64,000 bases of DNA from assembly GCA_036346375.1 (NCBI GenBank), contig CM070511.1:11656001-11720000 (forward strand), written 5' to 3'. Positions within the stretch are counted from its first letter, which is position 1. Every line of letters starts with the position of its first letter. A program made the position numbers and the translations under genes. Of this stretch, positions 55,432 to 64,000 are shown one piece after another. Source of the stretch: Guadua angustifolia (lineage: Eukaryota; Streptophyta; Magnoliopsida; Poales; Poaceae). The notes beneath the pieces were generated by a model that saw only the letters and a list, made by a program, of their open reading frames with translations, was not told where the DNA came from and did no database searches.

Positions 55432-57030
55432 CTATGAACATCTCAAATTTAACACAAATGTCAATTTTTTTACCTGCATCCACTGTGCCATGACCGTGAA
55501 TCCCATATGCATAGCATTCCGCATATCTTGGTTCTTATCCCACACGCTCGCAAGCTCATGTCTCAACTCTTCATCGCTTTGCCTCGTAGAAGAAGAAGCA
55601 TTACTTGAAGTGCCAAATGGGGCAGAAGTCATGCGCACATTCCTATCATCAAATGCACCATCAAGAAGCGCATAACGGCCATGAGGCTTCCCACCCATAT
55701 TTTGGTACATCAATTGTGCATCAAAATCCCCATGTAGCCAATTAACATCAGGTTCATGCCTTTCTTGGTATGCATCTCGATACTTCGCCTAGAAAGGTAT
55801 GAAAACATTGAAATGCCACAACTATTCTGAAAAACAAAATTAGCTACGTGTTAGTGTTAGTGCTACGCACCAAGTTCATCTGGACATGTGGGTTGGTGAC
55901 AGGTGGAATCTCAGAACCCTCAAAGCTTTCTATGTCTTGCATCGAAACCCCCCCATGAACAACATAAGCCTCTAAAGGTGTCACAGGTCTTCGAAACCCC
56001 CTCTCCTGCAACAAAACAAGTAAAATGTATTAAGTCCGAGTGTCAGAAATGATGATTTGAAAATACAGACTTTCTATTACCATTTCCTGCTGGGTTCGAC
56101 TAATAGAACTAGATCCACCTCGGTTCACCATTGCCCCTGAAGTGGCACGAAGATTCCGCTTCATTTCATTTACACGCTGCCATGTTGGATCACACCATTG
56201 TGTAATGAGATGCCCCCAAGCCTTGTCAACGATCCATGCAGGTTAGACTTGGTTATACTCAGCAGCAGTGAGAAACAATGGATTCTCTCTTGTGTCAATA
56301 TCTTCATCTTCACACACATCCTTGTAGTACTTGGTCACAGCTGCTACTCGAGTGTTGTACATTAGTCGCCAAAGATGGTATTGGCAAGCCGCCTCTAAAG
56401 TTGCCTCCCATCTCGCCCTAGTGTCATTCGAGTAACCTTCACCTTCAGGATATGTGTACCGAGCCTGCATTCCATAGACTTATAAAGAACATAACAAGTC
56501 TACCAATATCATATTTGCAAATAACTTACACGGAAATCTTTCTTCACCCGATCTGCCATTGTATCACCCGCTTCACCAACAAAGATACCAATGTCTCCAT
56601 TTTGTAGTCGCTACGATAGTGGAGGACTCAATGTCATATCTTGCACAGTTTGTGGATAGTGATAGCGCAACAAAGGCTGCAACACAGTGTTTGGTCTACG
56701 TGGCCTCCCGACAAATACAATATGTTTCCATTGCTTAGAACCATATTCAAGATGGCAAGATTATATGGATGTGAGAATTAATTACATGATGGCATATAGC
56801 AAAACTTACCTTTTTCCTGCTGATACTATCACCTCCCTCCCTGCAGGCGTGGGAGGAAGTGGAGGGATTGAATTTTGCCCCCGTGACTTGCGGACTGCAA
56901 GATTTGCATCTGCTTGAATTTCTTCTTCCCCTGTGTAGTCAGGATCCTCAGCATGTATTTCCTCTTCCTCAGCGTGTTCTTCCTCTTCCTCTGCAGCATG
57001 TGCTTCCTCTTGTGTAGCCTATCTAGATGA
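55432..57030 (-). pseudogene. TnpA-like second gene of CACTA 2 (plant En/Spm Transposase_24-like)
   Basis: Exon-like frames on the minus strand: near 57030-56800 Glu-rich acidic sequence; 56470-56243 with YPEGEGYSNDTRARWEATLE and LTAAEYNQV; then, near 56230-56090, a piece with WCDPTWQRVNEMKRNLR; and 55713-55432 with GGKPHGRYALLDGA followed by a Glu/Gln-rich helix. Splice-like borders separate them. The order and blocks match TnpA-like proteins that bind subterminal repeats, and the GKPHGR block is shared with CACTA 1. Intactness cannot be judged without splice evidence. Confidence 0.7.
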
Positions 57031-57350
57031 GGATGCGCTACCTTCAGATCGCTTTAGTTTTTGCAAGAAATTTTTCTTCAACTTATGCCTGCATTAGTTG
57101 AAATGTTAGTAACAGATCATATATGCAATAAAATCAATAATGTAATGAAAAAACATAAGTATAATGTAATTAAAATCAATATTGTACCATATCATCTATT
57201 CATTGTCCTCATCATAATCTGGTTCACTAGCATTAGAGCTAGAATCAGTGAAGGCATCAGAATCACACTCTTCATCTGAATGAGATTCTACTTCTACACC
57301 AGTACAAACATTCCGTAATATTGTAAGATCTTTCTCATTGCATATTGTAT

Positions 57351-58543
57351 TCACTTCATTCGAGATATAAACGACATCCAACTATCATCTCCTAGATCGA
57401 TAGCAAATGTGTCGCTCAACCCTTCCTCCTGAAAGAACTCGGTGGACGTCGTACTAGTTGGAGCTTTATTAATGAAATGTGACATGTCTCGTTTTGCGAC
57501 ATGACAGACCACCCACCAATCTTTCAAGTCAATCTTCTTGACTTGTTTTATTTTGGGACCTGACATATCTCGTTTACAGACCTTACATGGGTACGGGGTA
57601 TAGTATACTTGAGAGCACTGATGAGGTAGAACAAATGGCTCAAAGACAGAATGTTTTGATGTATGTTTGATCTCAACCAAACCAATATTTGGAGAGCGCC
57701 GCACACCGGTTGTTGGATTGAACCAATGACAATTGAATAAAACTAAGTTGAAATGTTTATCACCAAGGAATGTCACTTCGATGATATCTTCAATTATACC
57801 GTAGTATTCGATCTTGGAACTACCCTCTCCAGAGCTAGTATAGACACCACTTTATAACGATGAGTCAAATTTGCCTTTTGCCGCTCATACTTTGCAGAAT
57901 GGAATCTATATCCATTGATATCATATCCATTAACTGATGTCACCTGGATCTTACATGTACGAGAAATCTGCTTTAAGTCGTGATGGACGTTTGGAGTTTT
58001 CATGCACTGCGGAAATATGAAAAAGGGAGTAAATAAATCTATCTAATTTATTTCGTAATCAATGGAAGGTTGTTCACTTATATATTTTCGGAACCAGTCA
58101 ATGAAATTGGGATGTCCAACTCCGGCCCCATTTTTCCTTAACCTATCTAGTTCAGTAGCATATGGTTGTCCCCTACCAGGCCAGACCGTTTTATCATATT
58201 GGCTATGAAACAAATTAACAAATATATTAGTATACATGTGTTTCTGTTTGTGTATATGTAAATTAACAAAATTGAGACACTTACTCAACAAAATCATCCA
58301 TTTCTAATGTGTTTGTGTATATGTAAATCATTATTGCTTTATGCTCCTCCGGTGTCAGCATACGAGAACCATTGTTCCCTTGTTTCCGTCCTGGGACTTG
58401 CATAGTGCTAAGTGTGCAATTCGGAGTGTTGACTTCATACCCGTCATCATATCGTGGCCGCTTATTTCTAGAAGACTAAACTTCACTTGAGAAATATAAT
58501 GATACGAAGTTTGATATCTCTTCCGCAATATAAGCCTCCACAA
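57351..58543 (-). pseudogene. C-terminal part of the CACTA 2 transposase (DUF4216-like)
   Basis: From right to left: 58543-58290 contains, in a frame with one TAG, AEEISNFVSLYFSSEV and LTPEEHKAIMIYIYTNTLE. 58200-58040 has WPGRGQPYATELDRLRK and HPNFIDWFRKYI. 58003-57794 has VNGYDINGYRFHSAKYERQK. 57776-57351 has VTFLGDKHFNLVLFNCHWF, VRRSPNIGLVEIKHTS, VYYTPYPCK and LKDWWVVCHV. The last two pieces match the DUF4216 domain at the C-terminus of plant CACTA transposases. Frame changes occur between pieces. Confidence 0.8.
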
Positions 58544-58667
58544 TGCATCCTTCCACTCTAGCCTTGTTTTTTTACCCGTTTCTTAACATGCTGAAGAGCC
58601 CTGCACATGTAAATCAGGATATTTAGCCATCCCATCACACGAGAATAGTTTAAAAAGTAGGGACATC

Positions 58668-60400
58668 TTACCTTTCGAATGGATACATCCACCGATATTG
58701 AATAGGTCCACCCACACGTGCTTCATATGGTAAATGGATAACCATGTGCATCATGCATGTGAAAAACCCTAGCGGAAATATTTTCTCAAGTTTGCACAAA
58801 AGAACATGTATCTCTTCTTCCAATTCCCTCATTCTTTGTGGATCGATTTTCTTGGCACATAATTGTCTAAAAAAGTAGCTCAACTCAGCCAGCGAGATCC
58901 ACACGCTCTCGGGAAGAAATCCACGGAAAGTTATCGGCATGAGAACCTCAATGAAGATGTGAAAATCATGACTTTTCATCCCATTCACACGGAGTTGTTG
59001 AAGGTTGACTCCCTGTCTAATGTTTGCTGCATACATATCTGGAAACTTCAACTCTTTCATCCATTGCAGAACTAGTATTTTTTCTTATCTATTTAAGCAG
59101 AAAGCCGCCTTTGGCTTTTCCCAAGTATCGTTAGATTTCTCCTTCAAATGATAGTTTGGACGATCGCACAACTCTGCAAGGTCTAGTCGAGCCTTTACAT
59201 TATCCTTAGTTCGATCAGCAATATCAATGCACGTCGACCAAAACAATTCTGCCACATTTTTCTCTGTATGCATGACATCAACATTGTGACGCAACAAGAG
59301 TTTTTCAAAGTATGGTAAGCTCCAGAAGCCTGATACGTGGGTCCAATTATGTGTCCCCGAGAAACCTTCAAATTGGTGTTTCTGTTTACTCTGGCTTGGT
59401 ACTAGATCTAGAAGCTGCCTATGAATTTGGACACCTGTTAGACGAGGTGGAGGGGGATCGAATACCTGTCTACGCTTCTGGAATTCCTTTTGACTCCGCC
59501 TGAATGGGTGTTCGGCTTTAAGAAATTATCGATGACAGTCAAACCAGCTGTACTTCTTACCATTCCTCAACCATAATGCAGACAAGTTTCCCAAACAAAC
59601 TGGACATGCAAATTTCCCATGTGTGTTGTGTGCAGATACCATTCCAAGAGCAGGCAAATCATTAATGTACCATAGATAGCATGCTCGCATGTTGAATGCT
59701 TGTCTCGAAGATCTATCATATGTTACAACTCCATCCCATAACTTATGTAGATCATCATACAGAGGTTGCATGTATATGTCAATGTTTTTGCCAGGATGCT
59801 CTGGACCAGGAATAATTAGAGTGAGAAACACATATTCCTTTTTCATGCAGTGTGTTGGAGGTAAGTTATAAGGAACAACAAAGACAGGCCAACAAGAATA
59901 CGGTGCAGCGGCAAAACTAAATGGAGAGAATCCATCTGTGCATAGACCCAACCGTACATTTCTGGATTCTGCGGCAAAGTCAGGAAAGTCAAGATCAAAC
60001 TGTCTCCAAGCTTCACTATCAGACGGGTGTACCATCATGTCAGGTTTATCTCTATATCCATCTCTATGCCATCGCATGAGTGCGACAGTGTTGGCATCCA
60101 TATAGCACCTTTGAAGTCGAGGAATGAGTGGAAGATAGCGCAAAATTTTTCTTGCAACTGGTTTTCAACGGCTTGTTCTGGAATCATTCTCCACTTGCAC
60201 GTACCATGCTTCTCCACACACATCGCATTTTGTCTTTTCAATACTGTCCTTCCAGAATAGCATGCATCCTTTTATGCAAGCATCGATCTTGTTGTATGAC
60301 ATGCCTACACCATTTAATAGTCGTTTAGACTCGTTAAATGTCCGAGGCATTTTTGAATCCGACGTGACCGGTAGAAGATCATGCATTAGACTAAGATTTG
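58668..60400 (-). pseudogene. TNP2 (Transposase_21) core of the CACTA 2 transposase
   Basis: The frame 60400-59526 runs through SKRLLNGVGMSYNKIDACIK, GCMLFWKD, then (after an in-frame TGA near 60167) ILRYLPLIPRLQR, RWHRDGYRDKPDMMVHPSD, VRLGLCTDGFSPF, VVPYNLPP, LTLIIPGPEHPGKNID and FACPVCLGN. It meets a TAA just after DCHR at about 59526. 59297-59085 has LRHNVDVMHTEKNVAELFW and LCDRPNYH. 59060-58668 has KELKFPDMYAANIRQGVN and SHDFHIF and then a DUF4218-like region with YEARVGGPIQYRWMYPFER. The enzyme would cut and join the element ends. The two stops and later frame changes make it inactive as written. Confidence 0.88.
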
Positions 60401-60402
60401 CA

Positions 60403-60903
60403 TCATATGCAACATTTGAAAGGTTGTACTGAGATTTCATAGACATCAAACGAGAAACTGGAGAGTACAGTCTCATTAGTTTCTTTATGGACCGACTGCA
60501 TGGTGGACTCGACCAATTTGAAGAAAGAATCTGCTGCAATAGATGCGTTTGTGTACTTTGATGCTTCATGAGCATCCTTGACATCTTCCAGCATGTCACT
60601 CATGTGGTGAGATTCATCGACCTCCTCATGTTGACGAGGCCGGACAGACGGTCTTGCCTCTCCATGTGAAGTCCACACGAGGTATTCAGGTGTAAAGCTA
60701 TTCTTCACTAAATGGCCTGATACAGTTTGGAGATCTTGTTTCTTGTAATTTCCACATGTCCGACAAGGGCAACTAGACAACATTTGATTATAGTTTGGCC
60801 CAGGAAAAACGATACTAAGAAACTCTCTTGTTTTTCTAAACCAATTAATATTTGGCCTCCCGTTCTTCCAATCCGTATACATCCATGAGCGATCTTCAGC
60901 CAT
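60403..60903 (-). pseudogene. CACTA 2 transposase N-terminus (transposase-associated domain)
   Basis: I chose the ATG at 60903, which gives MAEDRSWMYTDWKNGRPN. It is followed by MLSSCPCRTCGNYKKQDLQT and NSFTPEYLVWTSHGE, the transposase-associated domain. The acidic linker after it runs to about 60480, where a frameshift leads into the TNP2 frame. The start and domain agree with CACTA 1 (30682). Confidence 0.85.
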
Positions 60904-60924
60904 TGTTTCGAACAAACTAAACAA

Positions 60925-62139
60925 AAAACCATTTGTAATTTTTTTTTACTTTCTATGACATAATGAAAGAATATCACTATAAAAAAGAGAACACAAGTGT
61001 TATGTTGACATACACAGACATACAATAACTATTTATTAATATGTTCATGTTTCATCATGTTCAAATGAGCATACACAATGGTAAACTATAATAAAACAAA
61101 TATACATAAAGCCAAAAGTAAAGCATAAATTAGCATTCATTAACTTAGTTTCATCATGTGCAAATCAACATACACAATGATAAATCATAATAAAACAAAT
61201 ATACATAATGCCAAAAGTAAAGCATAAATCAGTATTCATTAACTTAGTTTCATCACATTCAAATCAATATACACAGTGGTAAACCATAATAAAACAAATA
61301 TACATAATGCCTATAAGAATGACGAATTGTTTATTCGAGATAAGTGAGTAATCGTACTATTTTACAGATTTACTGTTGTGTTTGGTTGTGGCAATGGCAA
61401 ACCTGTAAATTTGGGAAGCTTCTGCTATTGTTTTTTAGCTAATTCATATACCATGCTAACTTCCATTCTTTACTACTTAGATGGCATAAGTAGATAAGTG
61501 ATTGCTTCTATGATCTATGATTTCTGATACATTTAACATGACACAGATTGCACATCCAAGTTTTTTCAAAGTGTATTTTTTTTCAACTTTACATTTGCAA
61601 CATCAAATTAGAAAATACAATCATGGTATGGAATTGCTTCAAATAAATAAATAATTAGATTTTCTTCTCCAGACAGCAACGAGCAGAAGTGCTCCAAATA
61701 GCACACTATTATTGGCATTACTATTCAGCAACAACGAATATCACTAGTGACTTAGTAAGGATGTGTGCATTTGGACTTTGATAATATTCCTAGCATATAA
61801 AAGGTTGTAAGACAGACTGCCTAGTTACAACACGCTGCAATACATAGTATTGTCTTATTTAACCATGCCAGTTTACACACAGGTTATAACTTAGTTTCAT
61901 CACGTTCAATTCAACATACACAGTGGTAAATCATAATAAAACAAATATACATAATGCCAAAAGTAAAGCATAAATAAGCATTCATTAACTTACATTGTTC
62001 CCGAAGGCAAAACAACACTAGAGCAAGGCTACGCCGAGTGCACCCTTGGGGAATCACCTAGAAAGCACCCAAAGCAAGCACGTTCAATAATATATGACGG
62101 TATCCACATGGTCCAGTAATCAAAATTTTTATACTCAAC
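60925..62139. other. CACTA 2 5' non-coding interior
   Basis: AT-rich DNA between the transposase ATG and the GC-rich leader. An about 95-bp repeat is present in three or four copies: AAACAAATATACATAA followed by GCCAAAAGTAAAGCATAAAT recurs near 61098, 61193 and 61940, with a shorter version near 61290. It is probably a leader intron. Confidence 0.6.
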
Positions 62140-62640
62140 AATATACGACGGTATCCATGACGGGCGAGCGGCGGGCGGTGTAGGGAGGCCGGGCGATGGG
62201 GAGGCAGCGCGACGGGCGGTGGGGAGGCGAACAGTGGCGGCGGGAGGAGGAGGCGAAGGCGGCGGTGGGGAGCCAGTGGAGGGAGGCTGGACGCGGAGTC
62301 CCGGGCGGCGAGAGGAGGGAGGCCGGGCACCGGCGGCAAGAGGGAGGCTCGGCCGACGGCGCAGAGGCGACGGAGATCCATGCGGAGCGGAGGGAGTCCG
62401 GGAGGCGGCCAAGAGCCGGGTGCCGGCCGATGGCGGCCGGGCTCGGCGACAACCGGGCACCGACGACGCCGAGGCGAGCGAGGTCTCTAGCGGGAGTGCA
62501 CGGCTTATGGGAGGCGGCGGCAGAGGAGGGCAGCGGGTGGCGGCAACGGGTGGCGGCGGCAGGCGGCGCCGGGCGGCGCGGAGGCTCGGTCGGCGGCGTT
62601 TGTTTGTGCTCGATCGGTTTGATTGAGAGTCGGGCTGATG
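62140..62640. other. GC-rich island inside the CACTA 2 right end
   Basis: GGCGGGAGGAGG-type low-complexity, CpG-rich sequence directly inside the right subterminal repeats, as in CACTA 1 at 31440-31730. Long open frames on both strands are compositional. On the minus strand it would be the 5' leader or first exon. Confidence 0.6.
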
Positions 62641-63529
62641 GTGGCGAACTCGTGCTAATCGGCTTAAACCGAGTGTACTCTCGGAGAACATCGCGAAAGT
62701 GCCCTCTCAGGCTAGGGTGGTGGTGGCATACGCGGCTAGGGTTTCCATATATCCTATACCGAGTGCCCTCTCGGTCGGCACGCACTCCTATGCCGAGTGC
62801 GCTCTCAGTCTAGGTGCACGCACTCCTATGCCGAGAGCCCTCTCGGGCTAGGGTGGCGGCGGCATACGTGGCTAGGGTTTCCATATATCCTATACCGAGT
62901 GCCCTCTCGGGCTAGGCGCACGCACTCCTATGCCGAGTGCCCTCTCGGGCTAGGGTGGCGGTAGCATACGCATCTAGGGTTTCCATATATCCTATGCCGA
63001 GTGCCCTCTTGGTCGGCACGCACTCCTATGCCGAGTGCCCTCTCGGGCTAAGTGCACGCTCTCTTATGTGCGCCTTCCAGTAATGCTGCATCTCCAAATT
63101 TTTTTAATGGCCTTAGATCAGTAAAGGCATTATCGCTGTCATTGAAAAGTAGAAGAACAAACAAAAAGGTAGGGATCATGCAAGCTGGCCAAAGACAAAG
63201 ATTAGTGAGGTTTGCAAGGCGCCAGAGCAGATGACAGTGGCGTGCCGAGTGCCCTCTCGGGCGATTTTTAATCTACACCGAGTGCACTCTCAGGATAGAC
63301 TGCAGTGCCTTTGCTGACATGGCACCTGGTAATCTATGCCGAGTGTGCCCTCGCATTATTTTGTCCTACATGGACGAAAACGTCATATTTCGAGTGCCCT
63401 CTTGGAACAGATGTTGTATATTGCGAGAGGACACTCGGAATAGAGAACACTCGGCATAGGTTAATCTATTCCGAGTGTGCACTCGGTATGTTATTTTCAC
63501 ACTCGCCCCAAAACTGAATTCTTGTAGTG
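62641..63529. repeat. CACTA 2 right subterminal repeats and terminus
   Basis: GCCGAGTGCCCTCTCGGGCT and variants occur more than ten times. A larger unit with GGGTTTCCATATATCCTAT repeats at about 62740, 62878 and 62979. The terminus ends at 63529 before the ACC duplication. Confidence 0.88.
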
Positions 63530-64000
63530 ACCTCCTCTGGCGTGTCCCCGCTCTGGTTAGCCTCCTCTGAGCTCGGTTGCATCCCCACCGTCCCCAACCC
63601 GTCCAACCGTCCCCAACTTGGCAACACCAAGAGGTAAGAGCCAAGATCCCCAATCCGGCCTCCCTCTAGTTGAGCGGTTCTTGCAGCCATCATATGATAT
63701 GTATGCGCTATCACGAGCATGTCCGATGACATGACATCGCCGCCCAAATAAGCCTCGCATGCGAAGTTATAGGTTGATAAGGAGATGCATCAATACACAC
63801 CAAGCATTATACACGAAACTCATATATAGCATTCTAAATATTCAACAGCATAATACTTCTTAAGAGTGATAGTTACAGCTGAACTCGGCAAAATATAAGA
63901 GAAAATATGCTTAACACATGTTTACAGGTTGCTTAGGATAGCATACGAGATCCGTAACACACATCAAGCATTCTACACTATACTCAAATTCAAAGCATTC
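63530..64000. other. Right flank of CACTA 2, unidentified
   Basis: This DNA continues whatever CACTA 2 inserted into, possibly the hAT element starting at 53421. A minus-strand frame at 63760-63466 is open but its product is not recognised. 63770-64000 is AT-rich with nothing seen. Confidence 0.4.

Larger units (their letters stand above)
53979..63529 (-). mobile_element. CACTA (En/Spm) DNA transposon 2, 9.55 kb
   Basis: The left end CACTACAAGGCTGAAGA and the complement of the right end CACTACAAGAATTCAGT form an inverted repeat with exact match over nine bases. The triplet ACC flanks both sides exactly (53976-53978 and 63530-63532). GAGTGCACTCTCGGGATAG-type subterminal repeats occupy 54000-54420 and 62670-63490. 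The minus-strand gene set is in the usual order: GC-rich leader (62640-62140), TNP2 transposase (60903-57351) and TnpA-like gene (about 57030-55432). It is full in layout but carries stops and frameshifts as written. Confidence 0.93.

Noticed and set aside
62029..62813. Long overlapping open frames (over 200 codons) on both strands
   Set aside because: The DNA is low-complexity and GC-rich with few possible stops. The encoded sequences are Arg/Pro/Gly/Ser-rich on both strands, with no domain.

Overview
The window is plant nuclear DNA from a grass (Poaceae), probably a panicoid. The evidence is one intron-containing GDSL-lipase gene with GC-rich coding exons, three CACTA (En/Spm) elements, a Tat-lineage and a Tekay-like Ty3/gypsy element, a Mutator-like transposase relic and CACTA- and hAT-type MITEs. 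Nothing bacterial or organellar was seen. About 85% is transposon-derived, and only one cellular gene looks intact.

Layout. 1-12500: 5'-truncated Tat-lineage Ty3/gypsy element on + (protease, RT, RNase H, integrase, 3' LTR at 11843-12500) with the lineage's extra ORF on the opposite strand. That ORF is split by a 2.96-kb solo LTR (7112-10075). 12501-13433: Mutator-like transposase relic cut by the gypsy insertion. 13434-15207: AT-rich DNA with no gene. 15208-32144: CACTA element 1 (minus-strand genes, TTTTCGTCGG subterminal repeats), into whose transposase gene an 11.1-kb Tekay-like gypsy element inserted (18924-30051, two 2.94-kb LTRs, AACAT target duplication). 32743-33603: CACTA-type MITE. 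35603-40609: the GDSL esterase/lipase gene (TATA box, five exons, 362 codons, with a hAT-type MITE in intron 1). 40817-52258: CACTA element 3, a gene-capturing (Pack-type) element. It carries fragments of a COBRA-like gene, a subtilisin-like protease gene and an unidentified gene, a ten-copy 172-bp tandem array and a possible Helitron 3' end. 52425-53109: another CACTA MITE. 53421-53978: left end of a probable hAT element, interrupted by CACTA element 2 (53979-63529, ACC target duplication), which holds a nearly full but mutated transposase/TnpA-like gene set. 63530-64000: flank, unidentified.

How the parts relate. The order of insertion can be read from the interruptions: MULE, then Tat gypsy, then solo LTR; CACTA 1, then Tekay-like gypsy; hAT, then CACTA 2. 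CACTA 3 lies about 200 bp downstream of the GDSL stop codon. The GDSL gene is the only locus whose exons join without a frame break. Nearly all transposon frames contain frameshifts, and comparison of the repeat copies shows many of the small differences fall at CAG/CTG trinucleotides. Part of the apparent decay may therefore be sequence error at CHG-methylated sites rather than biology.

The observations I rank highest are the CAG/CTG-centred indel pattern, the gene-capturing CACTA 3 with its internal satellite, and an equal-length exon-like open frame kept in all three copies of the 2.9-kb LTR.
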